A DNA stretch of 64,000 nucleotides from assembly GCA_008973525.1 (NCBI GenBank), contig WACJ01000552.1, positions 1,426,001 to 1,490,000 on the forward strand, read 5' to 3'. The stretch is from Stenopsyche tienmushanensis (Eukaryota; Arthropoda; Insecta; Trichoptera; Stenopsychidae). Positions 1-11,100 of the stretch are shown here, in pieces (position 1 is the stretch's first letter; each line of letters begins with the position of its first letter). The position numbers were made by a program, and so were the translations under genes. Below the pieces are notes generated by a model. It was not told the DNA's origin. It saw nothing but the letters and a program-made list of their open reading frames with translations, and did no database searches.

Positions 1-999
1 CCCACGTTCCTCCTGTATTTTAAACGTTTATTTTTTAATTTTCAATGCCAACTTTTTTTCCGCGTATAGAAGCGGATACGGAATTACAAGTGTTCAAGGT
101 TATTTTTGGCAGGCGTCCTTTCATAAACGGATAAAAACAATTTCGCGAATTATTTTTTAATTAAACGAGCTTTTCACAATATATCCTGATTCGGAACACA
201 TGGAGGAGCGACCTGTTCTCCCTTTCTGGGCTCGTAACTCGTCCACGGCCGCAAAGCTTTGTGAAATTTTTGTAATTAGCATTATTCCATAGGCATGTAA
301 ATGGGCGGCGAGTGTGGAGAAAAAAAGTGAAAGAACCAATTCCACACGCATGCCAAATGGGATATTACCATTTTTTTACGATAGGGCCCAGAGATGAATA
401 CAGGGTGCGTGTGGATTGAAAAGGAATGAATAACACAAAAGGTAGAATACATTTTAATATATTATGAAAAAAATTGTCTCGGAACGGTAAGATATTTACA
501 TGCAAAAACGTCCTCGAATATATTCACGTATATGTGCGTATGTATTTAAATTATTTAAAAAGTGTGCTATTCAAATTTGTTCAACCTTTTGAGTTGCGGA
601 ACCGTAATTAAAAAAGGATCCGGAGCGCAATGAGTTGATGACGTCAAGGGAACATCTAACGCGCTGGATCCATCCCATATTTGAAAAAAATAATTTCCTT
701 GTAAATAATTCCTCAAGAGCCTTTATAGGCCAAATGTCAAATTTGTCCCCAAAGATAAAATTATTTTAAAAACATATTTTCGTTAGAATGATATCAATCC
801 ATACTCAAAATTGGCAATATTCTTATATGTTAGTTGTACATGCATTTTTAATAAAGCAAGGTCAGTTAGCCTCATAGATACACTTAATTATGTTAAATCT
901 ATTCTAAGTTGAAATTTTTTACAAAGTAAGTAATCAAAATGTTTTTATGGCGATATTGATTTTTTTAAATTTTAACTCTTTTTATTTATTAAATTATTA
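1..999. other. AT-rich flank, no gene seen
   Basis: I see no supportable gene, RNA or element here. The only frame of any length (157-351, minus) has no recognisable protein similarity. The segment ends at the TA dinucleotide (998-999) that flanks the mariner element. Confidence 0.6.
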
Positions 1000-1911
1000 G
1001 GGTGTCCCACAAGTTTCTTTCGCAAATGAACACAGATCTAATCATAGCTATGGTTGAAGAAAACTCGCGATATACTGTTCGCGAAATAGCTAGCAAGCTA
1101 GAAATTCCACGAACATCCATCCATAATCATCTGACAAAATTGTGCTACAACAATCGTTCAGATGTGTGGCTACCTCATGAACTGACTCAAATAAACTTCA
1201 GCGTATTTCAACATGCGATCTTCTTTTCCAACGATATAATAGCCAACCTTTTTTGAATAAACTTGTCACTGGAGATGAAAGTTGGATACTCTATGAGAAT
1301 ATCCAAACTTAAACGGACTCGGACCAAGGGTATAGAAGCTTTAACTGTAGCAAACCTGGCCTACATCCAAAAAAAGTTTTGCTATACATTTGGTGGGACT
1401 GGAAGGGGTACTTTATTATGAGCTACTTCAGCAAGGTGAAACGATCAACTCAACAATATATTGTTTCCAACTAGACAATCTAAAGGATGCAATTGCCAGA
1501 AAACGGCCAGAATTAGCGAACAGACGAGGCGTTGTTTTTCATCACGATAACGCCAGGCCTCATATGTCTTTGCTCATCAGAAATACATGATTATCATTTG
1601 ACTGGGATATCTTACCTCAACCTCCATACCCTCTAGACATTACCCCTTAAGATTATTATTTATTTATTTCATTGAAAAATTCTTTACGTGGTGAAAATTT
1701 TTATTCAAAAAATGATATAAAAATGTACCTTGATCAATATTTTGCCAATAAACCTGAAAAATTTTGACAAAAAGGCATTATGAGGCTTCCGGAGAGGTGG
1801 AGAAAGGCAATAGAATAGAATGGATTATATATTATTCAATAAATTTTGATGTAATACAAATTATTGTTTATTTTTTTCTCAATATGAAAACGAAAGAAAC
1901 TTATGGGACAG
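1000..1911 (+). mobile_element. Decayed mariner transposon with both inverted ends
   Basis: The left end at 1000-1021 contains TGTCCCACAAGTTTCTTTCG; the right end at 1891-1911 is its inverse complement except for about one base (TGTCCCATAAGTTTCTTTCG). A TA lies outside each end (998-999 and 1912-1913), as expected for the TA target duplication of mariner elements. The element is about 912 bp, shorter than the roughly 1.3 kb of full mariners, so it has an internal deletion. The transposase between the ends reads on the plus strand but is broken by frameshifts and stops, so the copy is dead. The ends and protein remnants resemble mariner lineages whose ends carry GTCCCA...GTTTC. Seen: ends, TA flanks, transposase blocks. 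Inferred: subfamily. Confidence 0.9.
1026..1827 (+). pseudogene. Mariner transposase pseudogene (D,D34D)
   Basis: This is the remnant of the enzyme that cuts and reinserts the element. An N-terminal helix-turn-helix block (TVREIASKLEIPRTSIHNHL) is followed by WLPHELTQ, the linker motif of mariner transposases. After a frameshift at the T-run near 1250 comes VTGDESW, holding the first catalytic Asp (1274-1276). The second Asp is in HHDNARPH (1546-1548) and the third is the GAT at 1651-1653, exactly 35 codons later, giving the diagnostic D,D34D spacing. The C-terminal block includes GIMRLPERWRKAIE. Damage: stops near 1309, 1588 and 1648, at least two frameshifts, and a shortening of about 70 codons between the HTH and first Asp compared with intact mariners. 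The open frame that appears to begin at 1002 uses a GTG inside the terminal repeat and is not a real start; the first ATG is 1026. No function remains. Confidence 0.92.
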
Positions 1912-1913
1912 TA

Positions 1914-4900
1914 ATAATGTGGAAGATTTCCACTTTATGTGTAATATATATTTCAATGCATCTATGTTATATTATTTAGACGCACACTTGCCTACAATTT
2001 TATAGGGCAAGAATTTAGTATTAATGATTACATTTCCATTTGAAGAAATTGTTGTCAAAAATAAGACAAACTAAATTATTGTACTGTACTTAGAATTAAT
2101 AAATGAAAATGACAAAGCTTAAATTGAATAAATATCCGAGAATCCTACTTTATTACATCTTATATAATTTTGGTCGTAATTATGGATATTTATATTATTG
2201 TTAAATTACCTGAAATGTAATCTTTCAATTCATTACTCGCAATCAAAATACTTTTGAAGAACTATTGAATTATTACAAATTCAATTGAATATAAATTTAT
2301 ATCAGACGAGATGTGAATTTTATGCATACTTTTTTAATAGTATCGCTACTATTTTGGCAGGCAAATCACTATCACTACTAAGCAAATTTTGGTCCAAATA
2401 TAGACGTATACGTGTGTATTAAATTGATTGTATGTAAAGGCAATATTTTAATAAGATTCCATACCCGTTATTGAATGTAGATCATTTTTATATTCATATT
2501 ATTGTTCTAGTTTAATCGTTAAAAAAATATCGTAAAAGTATTAAATAAGCATATTTGCACTTTTCTCTTAATCGTTTATGTATCAAATTTATATAGATTT
2601 CTTATGAATATAGCGAAATCTGCTATTTTGTACTGCAAAATAAATTAATCAAATCAATTTAGTCAATTATTTTGAATAAATCGCATTTTTCTGTTGTTTA
2701 TGAGCTTCGCACGTTTTCGCCACGATTTGTATTTACTGAAGCCACCACACTGAAATTATTCGTTTTAATTGCTCGCTATGTTTTTTCAGCATCGTGTTTA
2801 TATAAAGCATTAAATTGATTGAATTTAAACAAGCCTAATAGGAATAATTGGATTTTTTCAATTTTATCCGCTGAACTAAACCCATTTTATCGTACAGTGG
2901 TCTGCTTTAAATGACTCCAATTTTTCACTAGAGCTCGCAATCCACTCGTACGCAAAATTTCATAGAATGAATGACTTTAAATATTTTTCTACCCCACTGG
3001 CAGTTTCTTCAGTGGCAGCTCAAATTTACCCTAATATAATATTAAAATTGTGATGTTTTCATTTATCTTTAGAATCAAATTTCATCAAAGCCCTTTAACA
3101 TTTTATTAACATAAATATTCCATGGCGTTGGATAAAATATACTTTTTAACACTTTACAAATAAATTTAAAAAGCGACATATTCAATTCAACTTAAAATTC
3201 CATCTGGGGATGCAAATTATAAGAGTTCGATAAAACGCCCTGTACCCAACTATGTGTGTGTGTGTGCATCAGTGCGAATTAAAGGGTTATAATTCAAATA
3301 AGACAATTTAATTGTATATAGCACAAAGCGATAGGACTGCTATTATTATTAAAAGCGTCAAATTTGATTTTGAACTTGGCTTATCTGCTTGAATATTTGA
3401 TGTTAACCCTTATCAAACTATTGTCAGAATTTGGCTAAGCTCGTATATTTCCGATGCTGTTAGGCGAATGTTTGAAATTTAATTACACCTTTGATGGATG
3501 AATCTGAGCTTAGTTAGAGCAAGGGCGGACTTATAAATTTCAGCTCTTTATTACACGGATTAAACTTTATTACCGGAAAATACTAAATGAATTCTAATTA
3601 CTACCCCTAGACGATCAAATCACTCACGGATGATTCTGATCAATTTATAATCATAGTTGATTGAAACTTTAATCAATCCTGATCATTCGGAAAATATTTT
3701 GTATATATTCTTTAATCAAATGCTTTTGCTATTTTTTTGTAGATTATATGATATTTAAGATGTCTCAAAATGAAATGCTTTTATCAAAAAAATATTTTTT
3801 AATATACCGGATGAAATTAATCACGTATTATAATGTTAAATGAATACATATTCTTATTTTTACCCTTATCGACAAATCATCTCCTATTATTTTATTAGAA
3901 GTATGATTTATGTTCTACTCGTGTTTTATTTTTATCGTGTTAAGTTGTAATAGATATTTTTTAAAGATCACGTAATTTTATACTGAGATATTCCAGAATA
4001 TAAGTATTCAATTTAAAATATTTTATAAAATGTGCTTGTTCCTGATTCATGACATCTGACACCAGTGTAACATCAGCACTGCACAAAGAACTTGATTTCC
4101 TTTCCAGCCAACAAAACGCAGTATTCAGTTTAATATTTCGATGGAGCCCCTGTTCAAATTTTGCCCACTGAATCAATGGATTGCCTTAAAATTACCACAT
4201 AGTTTGCTCCACACAGTTTCCAAAATTGTCGTAGATAAGACCAAGTAAATGTACACTTTTATACACTCTATGATTTCCTTTTTAAATAGTTAAAAAGCTA
4301 CGATACCGGGTATGAATCTTATCAAAAACGTTACCAATTTCAGTCAACGACAACGGCGATTTCTCGCTGTTCTTAACCAGATGACCAAAATGTCACAACA
4401 TATGGACTTTTATCTAGAAAAATAAAGAGGTGGTATCCTTATGGTTGTGGTTCATGTCCCATTCAAAAGTCTCTTGCTCGTACGCGAAGTGGGACAAAGC
4501 CAACTTATAAATAGGTCACCTTTGCCAAGCAACAGTTATTTGTCCGATTGTGTTCGGTCTGCAAACACATGTGCTACTCTACAAAATGACGAGATAAACG
4601 TCCAATCATTATATCAATTAACATGTTATATTTAGTTTCTTAATATATTAATTATTTTTAAAAGCGAGAATGGTCCTATTGTTATCCGTTACTCTCCTAA
4701 ATATGGTTATTGAAATACTCAACGTTAAAGATTGGGGTATTTTGTCAACAATTTCTTCAAAGAAATTCAAATACTTTTTATATCGCCAATACACTCATTA
4801 TATAAAGATAACAAGGGCGAAATCCGTTTGAATTGCCATTATATATTTTTTATAGTTAAAAAGTGAATTTTATAAATAATAAATGAGTAAATATTCAATT

Positions 4901-5190
4901 AAAAGGATAACCTCCCATGAAATTTAGAACACTTGCAATTTCTGGACTTAAGTTCTATGGTTTGCGATAAGGATTTATAACTATAGGAACTGAACGATAA
5001 AACCGTTATTCTTACCGGAACGAAAACTGACACTGATGATATTATAATATTTACAGACGAGATCTCCCATATTTTAATTTGTTTCCTAGTGTTATATATT
5101 CCAACTTGGGTTTCCCAAACTTCCAGGCAATAAGCATCAAGTCAATATACTTATACTTCTAGTTCTAAATATTTTTAATTCAACCAATTA
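1914..5190. other. AT-rich non-coding stretch
   Basis: About 3.3 kb with no gene I can support. It contains a (TG)7 run at 3253-3266 and a short inverted repeat (TTGATT/AATCAA, 3658-3677). Weak frames at 3961-4176 (minus) and 4441-4635 (plus) do not match any family I recognise. Part of the 4.0-5.2 kb interval could be the worn 3' continuation of the hAT transposase that reads leftward from about 5.9 kb, but I could not align it. Confidence 0.5.
3253..3266. repeat. (TG)7 microsatellite
   Basis: Seven uninterrupted TG units. A plain dinucleotide repeat; no other feature is attached to it. Confidence 0.9.
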
Positions 5191-5439
5191 TTTACATTAG
5201 AGCAGTCAAACTCAAAGGCTACTTCTGCGCCTAGAGGTAAATCTACAGCTGGTATAGAAATAAAGAAGGGCAATTTAATGTTCCCTTCACTTGGCATCTC
5301 TTTTCGGTTACTATCTTTTCTACAGAGACAATAGTGCTAGCAATGATTACTTTCAAAACTGATCCAAAGTGGATATCGTTTATACTGGATCTAGCTGGAG
5401 ACTTATTCCCTTTTATTAGTAGAAACTAGATGATTTTGT

Positions 5440-5900
5440 TTTGATCTGATTGCTTAAATTGGCGGCAAAATCAATAATTCGTTCTACAACTGTATTTCGA
5501 GACAAAGCAGTTGCTTGAAAATGCTTCAAATTTTCCGGTTAAAATTTTTTTGCAGCTTTAATTAGGTATTCCTTGATGAAATCACCTTCAGTAAATATCT
5601 AGCTATCAATTCTGATATACTTGCATGTACTACTGCTTCACATTCTTCACTTTGGTAAACATTAATTGTTGTTTTTTCAATCTCAACTTGAATTCTTTAA
5701 ACTTTTCTTGTCTCATTGATCTTTCATAGTTGTCATATTTTGATATTTTTAATTCAGAGTGACGTTAAATACTATATAACTTTGATACATAAATAGCATT
5801 ATTACATATCAAGCAGAATATTTTATCTTTTCTTTCACAGCAAAAATATTTCAATTTCCACTTTTCTTGGAAATTTTGATGTTCATCAGCGATTTTTCAA
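5440..5900 (-). pseudogene. hAT transposase relic with BED zinc finger
   Basis: Read on the minus strand from about 5900 downward, the sequence gives WKLKYFCCERKDKIFCLICN followed about 18 residues later by RHSE. This is the C-x2-C ... H pattern of a BED-type finger as found in hAT transposases and the domesticated ZBED/GTF2IRD2-like proteins. Further on (about 5440-5520) it reads TALSRNTVVERIIDFAANL, matching the conserved block after the BED finger in that group. Several stops and frameshifts lie between these blocks, so the copy is dead. I could not follow the catalytic RNase H-like region or find terminal repeats. Family: hAT, Buster/ZBED-like side, by recognition of blocks rather than an alignment. 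Confidence 0.7.
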
Positions 5901-5950
5901 TTGCTTTTATTACAACTTGGTTTCGATGAAGACACATTACATATAAAGCA

Positions 5951-7942
5951 CTCAAATAAATAAGAAGCCAAGTTCATCCTTTAAATTCCGCTTTTAGTAC
6001 AAATAAAAATAAATACGACCAAAGCATCTTCGAGTTTACATATTTACAACCTGCTATTTTTTTTATAATGATATGTTATATATTTATTAATAATACGTTA
6101 AAAATAAATAATTCATGTGGGCAAAAGCGTATTTTCTGATTATTGCAATATTAAGAGGATGTATGCTCATTTGAATTTCAAATCTCTCATTTATCTATTG
6201 TGCTTAAGCTTTAACTCTTGTTTATTCTATGGAAGATCGACAAATTTAAAAATACATGCTTATAGAGTTGTTCTGGGAAAACACTCCGCATCGCATGTTT
6301 TAGCAATCTTGAATTTTCAATCACTTCCATTGCAAAAAAACGAACCATTTCTTTAAAGATATGTTCGAGTATATGTAGGTCCATGCTCACATTTTACGGA
6401 GTCCATAAAAAGCTTAAGTAGAGCTATTGATTTTTGGTGTTTCACCCTTACAGAATTCCAACTTGCCCTATCTGGAAGGTTCTCAGCCCACCCTTCATCG
6501 TTTATTGCCTCGCCGCTATGTAGGGTAAGACATTCGCATGAGCGCAGTTTAAACATTTATACATCTTAAGAGCGCCTTAAGCACGCAACTGAGCGACGCA
6601 GAGCCGGCGCCGGAAATTTAAACTTGATGACATTCGCTTAATGTAAACGATTACACCTATTCACTATTCAAAGGCGCCACTCACTTAAGGTGGTCGCTTT
6701 GTGGTCGACCTGGTCGACCACCAACCAACTAGGGATCAAACACCTCCGAAAAATCGGAGAAAATTGATATCAACCGCTCGTAGACATAAAACAAAAAATA
6801 CATTCCGAATGATATGGTCATAAAGCAAGTTAGTGGAGGTAAATTACTGAGGCGTTTTTACAGCAGTATGTGGAGTCGTTTCGACAAACATAATGATGCA
6901 TGAAATTTTATTATCATCATTTGATGTAAAAATAGACAGGAAACGTCGAGTTTAGTACGAAATTTTCATATTATCTTATATGTGCCTCATTCGATAAAAG
7001 GAGACGTTTGCGTATTTTTTATCTGTCACCACGTCACATCAATCTTCTTCTGTCAAAAATGTCTTAATATGTAAAATTCCTTAATATTCTTACAAAAACT
7101 ACATTGCTGCGGTACATAAAGAAATAAGTAATTTTTACAAATTTTCTTTGTCTTGTCAGAATAGACATTTATTTTATGAGATAACATTTGTACTCAAATG
7201 TATACAATTTTAGGACATACAAAAACTTAAACAAAATTATAGTCATTGCTTCCATAATTAAGAAGAACGAAATAAAATTATTTTGACGACATTAATCTGT
7301 ACTTTAGTATACATCTAAGAATTATCTTCATTATTATTATAATATTTCATATTTTAAAAATCTGTTTAAATTTAAAAAAAAACAGATTTAGAATTAAAAT
7401 GCATTTAATATTAAAAACATATTCTCAAGCTTTAAAGGACATCAGAAGGAATATGATGCAAAAAATATCTCTGATCTTTGATGGATGAAAAAGAAAAAAT
7501 AGTATGGTATATTAAATTAATCTAATACATTAAAGTGGAGTGCAGAAAGATACTAATTTCTTTGAAAGTGCCAACAATTCCATTTGTTGCGTACTGAAAA
7601 ATTAGCTTTACCTAAATTCCTACAAGATTCAACAAGTCCAAGATCTTAGGGGTAAGCTAGAGAAATTACAGCTTGAGACAACAAAGCTACTTAAAACATT
7701 TGCATGTAAATGAAGCCCTCCTGAATATTGTGAACTCAGTTGAAAAATTATTGTAAATTTATCACTAAATGGTAAATAAAATGGCTACATTTGATTAAAT
7801 GGCACATTTAGAAATAATTTCGAGCGGCGAGTGAACATGAAAATGCGTGGACTCACTTAGGTCGTAATTTAAGTTGCAACGCCAGTAGAAAGTCTTGTAT
7901 TTTTAAATTAAAGCCTGAATAATTTATATTTTTCTTCTTGGA
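5951..7942. other. AT-rich non-coding stretch with one perfect palindrome
   Basis: No gene is supportable. Frames at 6117-6356 (plus) and 6353-6556 (minus) show no family features. The one structured site is the palindrome at 6701-6721, listed separately. Confidence 0.55.
6701..6721. repeat. Perfect 10-bp inverted repeat, 1-bp centre
   Basis: GTGGTCGACC, one T, then GGTCGACCAC: two arms of ten bases with no mismatch, each containing GTCGAC. Just upstream is another GGTGGTCG (6689-6696), so the motif is partly repeated. It could be a dimer binding site or a remnant of a transposon end; nothing around it decides. Confidence 0.85.
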
Positions 7943-8138
7943 CTCTCATATCTGAACATATGCAATTCCCATAGGAGATTTTTCTAGGGTAAGGAAGTTT
8001 GAATAGAAACTTTAGATAGGAGAGAATCCATGACTCATATTTGACTTTGAATTATTGATCGCCTTAACATTTACTTTTTCAGATCCAGAAAATCAGGACA
8101 AAGTGTAGAAAGTTTAAAAGAGAGTCTTTAACAAAATC
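7943..8138. repeat. Dispersed repeat A, copy 1
   Basis: About 196 bp that recurs in the same orientation at 25297-25491, matching roughly four bases in five by eye. The best-kept core reads GTTTGAATAGAAACTTTAG followed by TAGGAGAGAATCCATGA. No terminal repeats, poly-A tail or coding potential were seen, so the class is unknown; a non-autonomous transposon fragment is most likely. A short piece of the same 3' part (AATCCAGAAAATCAGG) recurs at about 33821. Confidence 0.8.
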
Positions 8139-11100
8139 AAAAGCATCGGTCTTAAAACTCATACCTATCATCCAGTATTTTCCATCCGATTTATAAAATA
8201 TAGATATTTTTTGTTATTGGCTGAAAATCCAAACATTTGATATGGTGAATTAAACATAATTATATCATCAATGCTTTATATATTTTACTTCGTTCTGAGT
8301 AACATTAGTTTTTACATGATATCTTTAGCCTCCGATTCCAACTTGCTGACCACTAACATCAACACTCATCGATCAATCGCCTAATTGCCGGAACGATCTC
8401 ATAATTAAATGCAACAAGAAGGAACGCAAAGTTTGTCCAGGCGGGATAATTAATAACATTTATGAGATAATTCCATAAATGACCCCATTGCTGACAGTTC
8501 ATTCAATATTTAGAGGTTAGAGTAAGTAGGTATGAGTTGGAGCGCGAAGGGTTAGCACCCCCTACATTCATGATTCAGAGTCTTCTCCCTGCGTGCTTTA
8601 CCCCACCTCAGCAGCTACCCACGGGCTGGAACTTATGCTGAATAATTACTGGATGCTCCTGCAAATAATGAGAGCAATCAAATTACACACTGTTAACCCG
8701 CGTATATTATATAAATCGCATAGTTTCCTCAGTCTTAATTAAGATTCTCCGACCTTAACCCGAACCGGTTGTACAACGCACTTCACAACAAACATTCCCG
8801 AATGTTAATTACATGCTGTATGATTTAATGGCACTGTAACTTTGGATGCGTAGAATGCTTCTTTAATCTAAGCAAATTCCCGAATAGAAACGGTGGTCGT
8901 GATGTGCACTGAAGACGAAAAAGCACGAAAGCTCGCGGTAGAATATGCGGTCCTTGAATAAGCCACTGAAGCAAATATTATAGAATATTAAGTTAAACAA
9001 CTTATTTTTAAGCTTTCAAATACCCATTAAGAAATTAACACAAATTCTAAACAGTTTGAAAGAGAAAATAATTTTAAAGCCTAGTGCAAACAAATATAGA
9101 CTATTAAAGCTATTTTCAATCATAACAAACTGCAATTGACTTTTGTATGAACATATAATTTAAATTATTGAATTTTTTAATATAAACAGCTTTCAAATTA
9201 AAAGCTATCGCTTTAAATATGACGATTGGCCTATATGTAGGACATCTAATTTATTTAAATTTGTAACGATTATCTAACTACATCAACTATATGCAATTTT
9301 GTATCTCTATATAATTACATTAAGTAACATCATTATAGTGGTTGATTTGTCCATTTTTTAGCATAGGATCTGTGCTTTTTAACGATAAGATAAGACTAAT
9401 GCTCAAATGAAACATGCAAATGATCAAAACTTGGCATAATAACAAATCTACAAATATATTGAAACGAAGGCGACTATAAATTGTAAACAGCATAACGATG
9501 ACACGCATAAAGAGAATAATAAATTACAATTTGCAAGGGTAAAATAATGGGGCCGTGTTAACCTATGCTATAAATCGCTATGAATATACATAAATATACT
9601 TGTCTTTCAAAGGATTAATTATAAATTTCTGTGTCCTTATTCTATCTCGATTATCCTTTTACCCATACTCGGGCATTGTCCTTATCTTCAAAGGTTTTCC
9701 GCAAAAGCGCCATCGTTGTGGAAAAGTGCACGCACTTGCAGGCAATAACAAAGAAACGAGGGAAAAAATCCGATAAGATCCTTGTGGGGGCAATAAAATC
9801 TAGATTTTCTTGTCAAAGTATTGTATTATTCAGCAGCTTTCGTAAAAGCGACCATCGTGCATATTGAATGTAAAAGGAAGAATTGCAATTATTATCATAC
9901 GATTTTAGAAAAAGGAAAATTAAATTGCAATGGAATGTTTATTAAATAAATGTATCGAAACATCATTCATGATACCAAAAATTGAATACATTTAAAATGT
10001 ATGTATTAATGCGATTCATTTTTAGCAACGAAAGTTTTATAATAAATTCAAAATGGCTTCTAATAAATTTTATTCCGGCAATTTTGTCAGCCCTTAAAGC
10101 AAATTCAGGGGAAAAATAGGGAGAAAGTGGGAGATTGACAATACAGTCAGGAAGCAGGTGGGCTTGAAAGATAAGCAAAGTGGAGAGTCAATGATCAAAT
10201 CGGATGAAATACAAAAGTGCCACTCTTAATAAAACTGAACCAAATATATTATTCAGACTGTATAAATAAACCCTTCAAAAAAACCCATTCAGAATCTAAT
10301 TTTTCTAATTTTATGTTTTCATATCGCATAAACTATGTCAATCTGGAGTTATAAACACCCGGTATTTAGATTTATATTTTTGAATTATGGTTTTAATATT
10401 AAAAACTAGGCTATGCGCTATCCGTGTCATCTAAAATGCGACCATTAAATCCACATTCTACCTAATGTAATATGACTTAATTTGGGTGCAGATAAAAGAG
10501 TGGCGAGAGCGCCATTTTAAATATGAACTGCGAACAATGCAATCAATATAAGGGATCATAATTTAAAAGTACACCCATTGGCATGGGCACGCATTAAAAA
10601 GCAAATATTTCAAGCGGCATTCTTTGTATGAAATACATTTTATCACACCACTTTTGAGCATTTTCGGGCCAATAAAAAATAGATTAGAATCTGCGATAAG
10701 CTCGCGGGGATAGGTGAGCTTTTTGAGCTTTTCCGCGGAAAAATCCGAACGATTCGCGAATTCCGATTGCGGAGCCGATTTGTCGGCTTTTCGTTCATAT
10801 TTTCAGAAACGCGACGGTCACATGAAACGCTGCGAATTTTCGCCGGCGAAATGGGTTCATTTTTATTCAGCACCCCCCGCAGTGAGTTTTCAGAAGTCGT
10901 GCACGGAAAACAGTGCACAAAGGAAACAAAACCTCTGTTCTTGTATTTACATGAAAGCTTAAAACGGATATTACAAAATATTGTAAGAATGAGAGAAAAA
11001 CTTAATTTACAACTGAGTGCCGAGTTTGATTCAGTAGGCCCGAACACGATATGGCGTTACGCTAATACGGCTGGGAACATGTCACTACTCATGAGCTTTA

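Noticed and set aside
1002..1025. Apparent start of the first mariner frame
   Set aside because: The codon is GTG inside the terminal inverted repeat; the transposase starts no earlier than ATG 1026.
3961..4635. Frames at 3961-4176 (minus) and 4441-4635 (plus) as parts of the hAT transposase
   Set aside because: I could not match them to the expected hAT blocks; orientation and order do not fit clearly.
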